From Tragulus kanchil (taxonomy: Eukaryota > Chordata > Mammalia > Artiodactyla > Tragulidae): DNA of 64,000 bases. Below are positions 46,346-57,780 of the stretch, one piece after another. Position numbers and translations under genes: made by a program. Location of the stretch: the NCBI GenBank assembly GCA_022376925.1, contig JAIOJX010000005.1, positions 88,247,501 through 88,311,500 on the forward strand. The letters are read 5' to 3'. Positions within the stretch are counted from its first letter, which is position 1. The number at the start of each line of letters is the position of its first letter. The notes under the pieces were generated by a model. That model worked only from the letters and a program-made list of their open reading frames with translations, had not been told where the DNA came from and ran no database searches.

Positions 46346-46655
46346 TGGAAAATAACTCGTATAGGGAGGTGCTATTTTCCTTGACAAGGGAATTTATATG
46401 TTATTACAAATTGCACTTGTCATACCAGATAAAACACACTGAATAGATGTTCTGGTTGTATGAGATAGGCAGCTTAAAAGGAGGTCCCTTTAAGTTTGTT
46501 CCTCCCAAATTTGCTAGTGGTTTATTCTACCAAGAAGTCCTTTCAAATCACAGAAAGAATGGACAATGCACTAAAAATAATTATTCCCTAGGAGGTAAAT
46601 AAATAGCATGATCTGGAGAGAGTTGCTCTAAAGTTTAGCTCTCTGGTACAGAACC
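46346..46655. other. Unique sequence, no gene seen
   Basis: No repeat or coding signal recognised. Confidence 0.4.
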
Positions 46656-47267
46656 AGGTTTTTTGTATGCATATATACAGACTTTTGTTGTTTACTGCCA
46701 CACATCAACCTGAACCTGCTGTAGGTATACATATGTCCCACCTCCTCCCGAATCTCCCTCCCATCTCCCTCCCCACTCCACCCCTCCAGGTCGCCACAGA
46801 GCACCATTGAAGATTCCTTAGTCCCACAGCACATTCCCTTCCTTCACCCCAATGTTCATAAGACTGCACTCTATGTCCGTTTCTCCATTGCTTCTCTGCA
46901 TGTACATTTATCAGTACCATTTTTCTAGATTCCATATATATGTGTCAGTATATAATACTTATCTTTCTCTGACTTCCTTCACTCTGTATAATAGGTTCTA
47001 GAGTCATCCACCTCATTAAAATGGACTCAAATGCATTTCTTTTATGGCTGAGTAATATTCCATTGTATATATGTACCACAGCTTCTTTATCTATTCATTG
47101 GCTGATGGACATCTAGGTTGCTTCCATTTTCTAGCTATTGTAAATAGTGCTGTAATGAACAATGGGGTATATGTGTCTTTCAATTTTGATTTCTTCTGGG
47201 TAGATGCCTAGTAGTGGGATTGCCGGGTCATATGGTGGTTCTATTCCTAGTTGTTTGAGGAATCTTG
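46656..47267 (-). mobile_element. L1 3' UTR and 3' ORF2 end, minus strand
   Basis: 'aggtatacatatgtcccacctcctcccgaatctccctcccat', 'aatattccattgtatatatgtaccacagc', 'gattgccgggtcatatggtgg': the ruminant L1 3' end in antisense, 5'-truncated at about 47267. A second copy at about 47849-48455 is part of duplication 13. Confidence 0.85.
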
Positions 47268-49037
47268 ACCATCAGGTTTAATCCAATAGATTCCTTAATT
47301 CTGGTACCCAAAACATGCTGACTTAGAATTACCTGCAAGTGAGCCTACCAGGTGTAAAGCATTGAAGTCATTGGATTTACTGTGAGTGGGCATTCCCTGA
47401 CCCACTGCTCCTGATGGAAAGCTTATCTTGGACCTTGCAAACCAATCTCATTTTGTCTATGGAGCATATTTCTAAGTAAGAGCTTTTGTTTTTTGAAACT
47501 TGAGAGCTTCTGGGATGGTTACCTATCCAGGTGAGTTAGTTACACCTGGAAAATGATGAAGGACTTTTCCTCAGGGGAGTAGTGTTGGGCTCAGAGGAAT
47601 GACAGCAAGAATATGCTGTTCCTTAATCTGGGAGAGGCGAAGGGAGGTATTGGTTCCTGAAGCTAGGTACTGGCCTCATTATGAAAAAGCAAGCCTCTGC
47701 ATTGGTGAAATCTTGTTAAGTAGGCATAACAAGAAGTTTCTGGATGAGACAAATATTACTATTAGGATAGAGGCATTTAAGGCTGTTGAAAAATCACCTT
47801 GCAGGAACTTCCCTGGTGGTCCAATGGTTAAGAATCTGCCTTCCAAAATTTTGTATGCATATATACAGACTTTTGTTGTTTACTGCCACACATCAACCTG
47901 AACCTGCTGTAGGTATACATATGTCCCACCTCCTCCCGAATCTCCCTCCCATCTCCCTCCCCACTCCACCCCTCCAGGTCGCCACAGAGCACCATTGAAG
48001 ATTCCTTAGTCCCACAGCACATTCCCTTCCTTCACCCCAATGTTCATAAGACTGCACTCTATGTCCGTTTCTCCATTGCTTCTCTGCATGTACATTTATC
48101 AGTACCATTTTTCTAGATTCCATATATATGTGTCAGTATATAATACTTATCTTTCTCTGACTTCCTTCACTCTGTATAATAGGTTCTAGAGTCATCCACC
48201 TCATTAAAATGGACTCAAATGCATTTCTTTTTATGGCTGAGTAATATTCCATTGTATATATGTACCACAGCTTCTTTATCTATTCATTGGCTGATGGACA
48301 TCTAGGTTGCTTCCATTTTCTAGCTATTGTAAATAGTGCTGTAATGAACAATGGGGTATATGTGTCTTTCAATTTTGATTTCTTCTGGGTAGATGCCTAG
48401 TAGTGGGATTGCCGGGTCATATGGTGGTTCTATTCCTAGTTGTTTGAGGAATCTTGACCATCAGGTTTAATCCAATAGATTCCTTAATTCTGGTACCCAA
48501 AACATGCTGACTTAGAATTACCTGCAAGTGAGCCTACCAGGTGTAAAGCATTGAAGTCATTGGATTTACTGTGAGTGGGCATTCCCTGACCCACTGCTCC
48601 TGATGGAAAGCTTATCTTGGACCTTGCAAACCAATCTCATTTTGTCTATGGAGCATATTTCTAAGTAAGAGCTTTTGTTTTTTGAAACTTGAGAGCTTCT
48701 GGGATGGTTACCTATCCAGGTGAGTTAGTTACACCTGGAAAATGATGAAGGACTTTTCCTCAGGGGAGTAGTGTTGGGCTCAGAGGAATGACAGCAAGAA
48801 TATGCTGTTCCTTAATCTGGGAGAGGCGAAGGGAGGGTATTGGTTCCTGAAGCTAGGTACTGGCCTCATTATGAAAAAGCAAGCCTCTGCATTGGTGAAA
48901 TCTTGTTAAGTAGGCATAACAAGAAGTTTCTGGATGAGACAAATATTACTATTAGGATAGAGGCATTTAAGGCTGTTGAAAAATCACCTTGCAGGAACTT
49001 CCCTGGTGGTCCAATGGTTAAGAATCTGCCTTCCAAA
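46661..49037. repeat. Adjacent direct duplication 13 (offset 1,188-1,190 bp)
   Basis: Copy 1 is 46661-47847 and copy 2 is 47849-49037. Two 1-bp homopolymer indels differ (TTTCTTTTATGG versus TTTCTTTTTATGG; GGGAGGTATTG versus GGGAGGGTATTG). Copy 1 stops 40 bp into a CHR-1 SINE that is complete only in copy 2. Sequence between L1 and SINE is unique. Confidence 0.95.
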
Positions 49038-50847
49038 GATGGAGACATGGGTTCGATCCCTAGTCAGGAAACTAAGATCCCACAATGCTGCAGGGCAAAT
49101 AGAGAAGTCGGCATGCTGCAACTACGGAGCCTGTGCCCTCTGACACTGGCATGCAGCACATACAGAAAGGCCACATGGCACAACTAGAGAAACCCATGTG
49201 ACAACTAAAGAGAAACCCTGGCACCACGACTAGAGAAAGCCTGTGTGCTACAGTGAAGACCAGCAGAGCCAAAAAAAATTAATTAATAAAACAAAAATAA
49301 AATCACTGTTCTGAGAAGGCAACTCCTATGGGTCACTAACTTATTCTCCCTTAGGAGTATGGACAAAAGACTGGCAAACATCTGCCAAAGCTATGTCCTT
49401 TTCCTAAGAGAAGAAAGCCTGTGGACTCTGTTAAATGGATCTTTCCTCCTTGAGTTTTGATAGTCTGCATTTCCTTGTGTCATCTGTCATGGACTCTAAC
49501 AAATTAAAGAGGCCTCCACAACTGCTCTCATTTACAAAATTCTACTAGGATTTTTACTCTGTTCAAATTCTCCTTAATAACTATTGATACATCTGAGATA
49601 GCTGTAGCAAATGACCCTAGTGTCTAGATATTTTTGAGAATATCATGTTTCTTTCCATTTGGGGTTTAAGATTTGGGTTTTTCTTTAAATTTTTTAGTAA
49701 AAACAGTAGGAATGCTCAACAAGGCACAGGATTAGCCAACCTAATATTGTTTGTTTTTGAAGAGCTTTTGTTTTGAAACTTGAGAGCTTCTGGGATGGTT
49801 ACCTATCCAGGTGAGTTAGTTACACCTGGAAAATGATGAAGGACTTTTCCTCAGGGGAGTAGTGTTGGGCTCAGAGGAATGACAGCAAGAATATGCTGTT
49901 CCTTAATCTGGGAGAGGCGAAGGGAGGTATTGGTTCCTGAAGCTAGGTACTGGCCTCATTATGAAAAAGCAAGCCTCTGCATTGGTGAAATCTTGTTAAG
50001 TAGGCATAACAAGAAGTTTCTGGATGAGACAAATATTACTATTAGGATAGAGGCATTTAAGGCTGTTGAAAAATCACCTTGCAGGAACTTCCCTGGTGGT
50101 CCAATGGTTAAGAATCTGCCTTCCAAAGATGGAGACATGGGTTCGATCCCTAGTCAGGAAACTAAGATCCCACAATGCTGCAGGGCAAATAGAGAAGTCG
50201 GCATGCTGCAACTACGGAGCCTGTGCCCTCTGACACTGGCATGCAGCACATACAGAAAGGCCACATGGCACAACTAGAGAAACCCATGTGACAACTAAAG
50301 AGAAACCCTGGCACCACGACTAGAGAAAGCCTGTGTGCTACAGTGAAGACCAGCAGAGCCAAAAAAAATTAATTAATAAAACAAAAATAAAATCACTGTT
50401 CTGAGAAGGCAACTCCTATGGGTCACTAACTTATTCTCCCTTAGGAGTATGGACAAAAGACTGGCAAACATCTGCCAAAGCTATGTCCTTTTCCTAAGAG
50501 AAGAAAGCCTGTGGACTCTGTTAAATGGATCTTTCCTCCTTGAGTTTTGATAGTCTGCATTTCCTTGTGTCATCTGTCATGGACTCTAACAAATTAAAGA
50601 GGCCTCCACAACTGCTCTCATTTACAAAATTCTACTAGGATTTTTACTCTGTTCAAATTCTCCTTAATAACTATTGATACATCTGAGATAGCTGTAGCAA
50701 ATGACCCTAGTGTCTAGATATTTTTGAGAATATCATGTTTCTTTCCATTTGGGGTTTAAGATTTGGGTTTTTCTATTTACACAGGTTCTTTTTCTTGGAG
50801 TAAAAAACAGTAGGAATGCTCAACAAGGCACAGGATTAGCCAACCTA
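48668..50847. repeat. Adjacent direct duplication 14 (offset 1,093 to 1,104 bp)
   Basis: Copy 1 is 48668-49743, filler 49744-49760, copy 2 49761-50847. Close to the copy-1 end the sequences disagree (TTTTCTTTAAATTTTTTAG versus TTTTCTATTTACACAGG plus about 12 extra bases). A T-run difference (TTTTTTG versus TTTTG) lies at the copy-2 start. Overlap with duplication 13 makes part of this sequence threefold. Confidence 0.95.
48994..49303 (+). mobile_element. CHR-1/CHR-2 type SINE
   Basis: GGAACTTCCCTGGTGGTCCA head, B box GGTTCGATCCC, then the classical CHR body of repeated 'gcaactacggagcctgtg', 'caactagagaaacccatgtgacaac', 'gcaccacgactagagaaagcc', ending 'gccaaaaaaaattaattaataaaac'. It differs from the local 3'-extended family. 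A complete second copy is at about 50076-50386 and a 44-bp start at 47804-47847, both from duplications 13 and 14. Confidence 0.88.
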
Positions 50848-51815
50848 GCTTCTAGAAACTACAGGTCATTTGGTAACCAGCATACACGTAAGTAACCCAA
50901 ATGGTTAAGTCTAGTTGTGCATGTGACATGCAAGCACAAGATTTGCTGGATGCTGTGCTGCCCTTAGAATTCAGGGAAGGACTACCAGCTGACTCAATAT
51001 TCTAGAGAGAGCATTAACAAAAATGTATTAAATGTCTCTGCATGCTAACCTTTGTAGAAATGGATAAAAGATGGTCTCTATCCTTTAGAAATTATGGCTA
51101 AACATCATCTTTCTATTTTCAGCCAAGCTTGACTGAGAAGAGAGCCTCCAGCTTCAGAAAGTGCTAGTAAAAGTTTAACTTTTGCTTCATAGTTCACCAA
51201 TCATTACAAAACTCACTAAGCTCCTTCATTTTAGACTTGAATTACCACTGACTTATCTCTCATTTTACATATTTACTATTAAAGCCTTTCTATGTAAAGG
51301 ACCCTACAAACATTGTATTTATATGAATATGACTCACCTCACCAAGTGCATAATTATAATTGGTGGCTCCTTAAGTCTGAGCAGGCAGTTACCCATATTT
51401 TCAGTGTTTATCAGCCTCCTCTGACATTCCTGTGTCCAAAAAATAATAATAATAACAGACCCATGGTCTAAATCTATGAGGAGCTACATCATACAAGTAG
51501 CATAGAAAGCTTGTTGCATAATTAATGTGGGCTCCAAGAATACCAAGTGAGATAACTTAAAAATTAAAGTTTGTGCTTGATGTGTGTGTGTGTGTGTGTG
51601 TGTGTGTAATGCTTGAAAATAGTTGATTCATTTTCCCTTAATAATAGTTACAGCATTTCTCTAAAATGAAGATATGTATCAGATGCAAACGCCAAAATTG
51701 AAGAGAAATTCCATTTAGACTTCCTAAGTGAATGACTGGTGAAGCAATGTCAGCTGCATGACATTACTACTTTCCATGTTGGCTAGCTAAATTATCTGCT
51801 CATTAGTTTATTGCG
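50387..51815. other. Unique sequence with (TG)n microsatellite
   Basis: No gene recognised. A TG run lies at about 51581-51607. The plus-strand frame at 51182-51424 looks like random AT-rich translation. Confidence 0.5.
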
Positions 51816-53992
51816 TTAATAAATGAGAGCCTAAAAAATGTGCATGCTCTTACAAGTGAAATGTTTTCACAGAGCCAAAGGAAGCCTGACTAATTTGAGT
51901 TAGAGTTAAATCCTCTGTCTTTTGTAATGATTAATACCATGAGACAATGAGAGAGTAATCAGCTTCTAATTTGGACTTGGCCAGTGACTCACCAAGACAA
52001 CTTGGGAATTCTCTGAACCCACTGGGCCTGCATCTCTTCATCTCTAAAAGGATGAGATGAAACATTCTTGGGGCCTTACCCAGTGATTCTGTGCCACCAG
52101 ATAAAGATTCTAAAGGGTTGATATTTGTATATAATAAAATTGCTCTGGTGTTATTAAGGATGTTACTAGGATCAAGGTCATTTAAGGACTGAAGTATATC
52201 CTCGGCTGAGAAACACTCCAAGGCCAAGACCCATGATATAGCTGCAGTAATTAAATTGTTGAGTTCTCCAAGGAGAATGGGGCTGATGATATACTATCAT
52301 GAGATATAATAATGTAAATGAAAATGCTTTGTAAACTATTTGGGGCTATATACATGTCAAGCATTAAGCAGTATTATCTTCTCCATTTATTGAGTGACCA
52401 ACTTACAGAACTGACTTCAACAAGGCTATATAATAAGTCAGGGACAATTTGGAAGAAAATACATGTTTTATTCTGACGTTTCTTCTTTTCCTTCATCTTA
52501 CCAGTATTTATGGAGCTGCTTCTACATCTAAGTACCAGTAGGGGAGTTAAAGAGATGTCTGGGACACTACTACTATTTTCAACAAGCTTGCTATCCAGTA
52601 AATAAGTATGAAACAGTAGCATATGTTTTTCTTTAATGATTTTGTGTATACATGATGAATTTTTTCCTCACGGGGTATTAAGTTATTTGGATGCTTCCAA
52701 AGACTTTTATTTCCTTTGATCATCTTCATTATGTTCAATGGATTATGGGGCATACTGATCTTAAAAATATTATTTGATGGAAAAATTTAAAAATAAACTC
52801 TGAAAGGATTTAGGCCTTCTAAAATGCAAATTAAATATTAAGTTCGTACCATCTTGTATTTCTGACATTTTCTCTAGTATAATTCAAGAAGACTTCTGGG
52901 TTCTTAATAAATGAGAGCCTAAAAATGTGCATGCTCTTACAAGTGAAATGTTTTCACAGAGCCAAAGGAAGCCTGACTAATTTGAGTTAGAGTTAAATCC
53001 TCTGTCTTTTGTAATGATTAATACCATGAGACAATGAGAGAGTAATCAGCTTCTAATTTGGACTTGGCCAGTAAACTCACCAAGACAACTTGGGAATTCT
53101 CTGAACCCACTGGGCCTGCATCTCTTCATCTCTAAAAGGATGAGATGAAACATTCTTGGGGCCTTACCCAGTGATTCTGTGCCACCAGATAAAGATTCTA
53201 AAGGGTTGATATTTGTATATAATAAAATTGCTCTGGTGTTATTAAGGATGTTACTAGGATCAAGGTCATTTAAGGACTGAAGTATATCCTCGGCTGAGAA
53301 ACACTCCAAGGCCAAGACCCATGATATAGCTGCAGTAATTAAATTGTTGAGTTCTCCAAGGAGAATGGGGCTGATGATATACTATCATGAGATATAATAA
53401 TGTAAATGAAAATGCTTTGTAAACTATTTGGGGCTATATACATGTCAAGCATTAAGCAGTATTATCTTCTCCATTTATTGAGTGACCAACTTACAGAACT
53501 GACTTCAACAAGGCTATATAATAAGTCAGGGACAATTTGGAAGAAAATACATGTTTTATTCTGACGTTTCTTCTTTTCCTTCATCTTACCAGTATTTATG
53601 GAGCTGCTTCTACATCTAAGTACCAGTAGGGGAGTTAAAGAGATGTCTGGGACACTACTACTATTTTCAACAAGCTTGCTATCCAGTAAATAAGTATGAA
53701 ACAGTAGCATATGTTTTTCTTTAATGATTTTGTGTATACATGATGAATTTTTTCCTCACGGGGTATTAAGTTATTTGGATGCTTCCAAAGACTTTTATTT
53801 CCTTTGATCATCTTCATTATGTTCAATGGATTATGGGGCATACTGATCTTAAAAATATTATTTGATGGAAAAATTTAAAAATAAACTCTGAAAGGATTTA
53901 GGCCTTCTAAAATGCAAATTAAATATTAAGTTCGTACCATCTTGTATTTCTGACATTTTCTCTAGTATAATTCAAGAAGACATCTGGGTTCT
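51816..53992. repeat. Adjacent direct duplication 15 (unit 1,088 bp)
   Basis: Copy 1 is 51816-52904 and copy 2 is 52904-53992. Differences: CCAGTGACTCACC versus CCAGTAAACTCACC, CTAAAAAATG versus CTAAAAATG near the copy-2 start, and GACTTCTGGG versus GACATCTGGG 14 bp before the copy-1 end. Confidence 0.95.
51945..52060 (-). mobile_element. MIR SINE fragment, minus strand
   Basis: In reverse it reads 'agagatgaagagatgcaggccc', then 'cccaagttgtcttggtgagtcactggcc', matching the MIR core/3' order (gaggaaactgaggc ... caaggtcac ... agctagt). It is old. A copy at about 53034-53148 is in duplication 15. Confidence 0.6.
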
Positions 53993-54084
53993 CAGGATCC
54001 TATAACTTTAGACTGATCCTGGACCAGTAACAATTCAAAATAATAATACAAACCAACTTTTATTATTAGCATTAATAATTATTA

Positions 54085-54270
54085 GGACTAATAATGTGCT
54101 AGGTGCTGTGTTGTGCATTTATATTTATTCTGTACAATAATCCTATTAAGCTGGAACTTTTTAAACCACATTTTATAGAGGAATGGACTAAGGTTGAGAG
54201 ATGATAACCAAAGTCGCACGCATACAGAGTTGCAGAATGAGACACTGAATCTGGGCGGTATAGTTGCCAA
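54085..54270 (+). mobile_element. MIR SINE, plus strand
   Basis: 'aataatgtgctaggtgctgtg', 'acaataatcctattaagctgg', 'ttttatagaggaatggactaaggttgagag', 'gtcgcacgcatacagagttgcagaatgag': the complete MIR core-to-3' order. A copy at about 55223-55408 is in duplication 16. Confidence 0.75.
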
Positions 54271-54351
54271 CATAGGAAGGGAGACACCATTCCTGGGAAT
54301 CTACCTGATTTAACACAATTAAGAAACATCTAAAATTTTAAATCAGTCTAG

Positions 54352-54545
54352 ACCAGTGGTTCTCTGTGGTGGTCAATTTTGCCACCCAGAGAATATTTGA
54401 TAGTACCCGGAGACATGTGTGGATATCACAACTTCACAGGTGAAATCAGAGATGCTGATGAATATCCCCCAATACAGAGGTTACCCCAACCCCTACCACA
54501 AAGAATGATCTAGTCCAAAATGGCAATAGAGAAACCCTGATCTAG
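54352..54545 (-). mobile_element. MER5A-like element, opposite orientation
   Basis: CCAGTGGTTCTCTGTGGTGG, 'caattttgccacccagagaatatttgatagtacccggagacat', 'caaagaatgatctagtccaaaatggcaatag', 'gaaaccctgatctag': MER5A read in the reverse sense to the 6121 copy. Near-complete terminal text at both ends. Copies at about 55489-55684 and 56650-56803 come from duplications 16 and 17. Confidence 0.8.
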
Positions 54546-55530
54546 ACCTGTCTTTCATACCAGAGCGGTTCCGTGGTAAATCAGGGACTTTGTTCTAAGG
54601 GCTCAGGCAGTCATGTCTAATCATGACCTGAAAGGCCAGCACAAAAGCTCAGACAAACATTCAGATATGGTATGTGATCCCAGAGCTTCTATGAAGGCAA
54701 TACAACATGGGAGCATTTTTCCCCATAATATAAGAAGATTCTATTTATGGAGCTGCTTCTACATCTAAGTACCAGTAGGGAGTTAAATTACACTACTACT
54801 ATTTTCAGCAAGCGTGCTATCCAGTAAATAAGTATGAAACAGTAGCATATGTTTTTCTTTAATGATTTTGTGTATACATGATGAATTTTTTCCTCACGGG
54901 GTATTAAGTTATTTGGATGCTTCCAAAGACTTTTATTTCCTTTGATCATCTTCATTATGTTCAATGGATTATGGGGCATACTGATCTTAAAAATATTATT
55001 TGATGGAAAAATTTAAAAATAAACTCTGAAAGGATTTAGGCCTTCTAAAATGCAAATTAAATATTAAGTTCGTACCATCTTGTATTTCTGACATTTTCTC
55101 TAGTATAATTCAAGAAGACATCTGGGTTCTCAGGATCCTATAACTTTAGACTGATCCTGGACCAGTAACAATTCAAAATAATAATACAAACCAACTTTTA
55201 TTATTAGCATTAATAATTATTAGGACTAATAATGTGCTAGGTGCTGTGTTGTGCATTTATATTTATTCTGTACAATAATCCTATTAAGCTGGAACTTTTT
55301 AAACCACATTTTATAGAGGAATGGACTAAGGTTGAGAGATGATAACCAAAGTCGCACGCATACAGAGTTGCAGAATGAGACACTGAATCTGGGCGGTATA
55401 GTTGCCAACATAGGAAGGGAGACACCATTCCTGGGAATCTACCTGATTTAACACAATTAAGAAACATCTAAAATTTTAAATCAGTCTAGACCAGTGGTTC
55501 TCTGTGGTGGTCAATTTTGCCACCCAGAGA

Positions 55531-57771
55531 ATATTTGATAGTACCCGGAGACATGTGTGGATATCACAACTTCACAGGTGAAATCAGAGATGCTGATGAA
55601 TATCCCCCAATACAGAGGTTACCCCAACCCCTACCACAAAGAATGATCTAGTCCAAAATGGCAATAGAGAAACCCTGATCTAGACCTGTCTTTCATACCA
55701 GAGCGGTTCCGTGGTAAATCAGGGACTTTGTTCTAAGGGCTCAGGCAGTCATGTCTAATCATGACCTGAAAGGCCAGCACAAAAGCTCAGACAAACATTC
55801 AGATATGGTATGTGATCCCAGAGCTTCTATGAAGGCAATACAACATGGGAGAATTTTTCCCCCATAATATAAGAACAGCATTCTACTTTGGCATATTATT
55901 TCTTTGGTGAAATTTGGATTTTGTAAAGGTTTGGTTTATAGTTCATCTCCCAACTACTCTCTTCCACATTTTGTATTTTAGAACAATGCCCTGTTGTTTT
56001 ATAAAATATAAAATATAGCTAAAGATTATGTTCACTTGCAACTAATACAATATTGTAAATAAACTATGCCTCAATTTTGAGTTAAAAAATATATAGCCAA
56101 AGTCTTGCCTAGATTTGAGACTCTTTCCATCTGACACTTACATGACTTTATCTATGAGGAGCTAAGATAAATAGCTATGGCAATTTCAGGTACTTAAAGT
56201 CACATTTCTTGATAATCTCTGGATTTTCAGGGACCATTAGAGATCCCTGTATGGATCTATGAATAATGAAAAATACATTCTAGCAAATATGTTAGGTATT
56301 CTGTTATTGCTGCATTGATTTAGAAACCCATTTCTACATCAATTTTTTTCCCTGCAATTTTAACTTGTAATAAAATGAGTCTTAACAAAAGTGTTTGCAA
56401 TCTAAATGCTTAGGTTGAGAACAGCAAGCCAAATGGAGAATTAATTAACATTTTGAAGCCATAGTGCTATATTGCTTAATCTTAAATTGTACTTCAAATA
56501 GGGATTGATTTCTCCACCAGAGCAAAAAAAAAAAAAAAAACCCTATTTTTTCTTCCCAAGATTTTCTTTTAATAAAAAAAATGGATGGTATATCTTCAGA
56601 GAATAAGATTAAGTAATATAAGATTAAATGTTTTTGATGAGGCATAATAATATTTGATAGTACCGGAGACATGTGTGGATATCACAACTTCACAGGTGAA
56701 ATCAGAGATGCTGATGAATATCCCCCAATACAGAGGTTACCCCAACCCCTACCACAAAGAATGATCTAGTCCAAAATGGCAATAGAGAAACCCTGATCTA
56801 GACCTGTCTTTCATACCAGAGCGGTTCCGTGGTAAATCAGGGACTTTGTTCTAAGGGCTCAGGCAGTCATGTCTAATCATGACCTGAAAGGCCAGCACAA
56901 AAGCTCAGACAAACATTCAGATATGGTATGTGATCCCAGAGCTTCTATGAAGGCAATACAACATGGGAGAATTTTTCCCCCATAATATAAGAACAGCATT
57001 CTACTTTGGCATATTATTTCTTTGGTGAAATTTGGATTTTGTAAAGGTTTGGTTTATAGTTCATCTCCCAACTACTCTCTTCCACATTTTGTATTTTAGA
57101 ACAATGCCCTGTTGTTTTATAAAATATAAAATATAGCTAAAGATTATGTTCACTTGCAACTAATACAATATTGTAAATAAACTATGCCTCAATTTTGAGT
57201 TAAAAAATATATAGCCAAAGTCTTGCCTAGATTTGAGACTCTTTCCATCTGACACTTACATGACTTTATCTATGAGGAGCTAAGATAAATAGCTATGGCA
57301 ATTTCAGGTACTTAAAGTCACATTTCTTGATAATCTCTGGATTTTCAGGGACCATTAGAGATCCCTGTATGGATCTATGAATAATGAAAAATACATTCTA
57401 GCAAATATGTTAGGTATTCTGTTATTGCTGCATTGATTTAGAAACCCATTTCTACATCAATTTTTTTCCCTGCAATTTTAACTTGTAATAAAATGAGTCT
57501 TAACAAAAGTGTTTGCAATCTAAATGCTTAGGTTGAGAACAGCAAGCCAAATGGAGAATTAATTAACATTTTGAAGCCATAGTGCTATATTGCTTAATCT
57601 TAAATTGTACTTCAAATAGGGATTGATTTCTCCACCAGAGCAAAAAAAAAAAAAAAAAACCCTATTTTTTCTTCCCAAGATTTTCTTTTAATAAAAAAAA
57701 TGGATGGTATATCTTCAGAGAATAAGATTAAGTAATATAAGATTAAATGTTTTTGATGAGGCATAATAATA
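55531..57771. repeat. Adjacent direct duplication 17 (unit 1,119 bp)
   Basis: Copy 1 is 55531-56651 and copy 2 is 56650-57771. It starts in the middle of the MER5A relic. A C is lost 12 bases into copy 2 (GTACCCGGAG versus GTACCGGAG) and the A-run near 56525 versus 57645 varies by one base. The rest is unique AT-rich sequence. Confidence 0.95.
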
Positions 57772-57780
57772 TCTTATTAC

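Larger units (their letters stand above)
53593..55875. repeat. Adjacent direct duplication 16 (offset 1,149 then about 1,138 bp)
   Basis: Copy 1 is 53593-54736 and copy 2 is 54742-55875. In the first 70 bp of copy 2 an 11-bp block is lost or altered (AAAGAGATGTCTGGGACACT versus AATTACACT) with two substitutions, after which identity is near complete. Together with duplication 15 the segment from 52505 occurs three times (52505, 53593, 54742). Confidence 0.95.
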
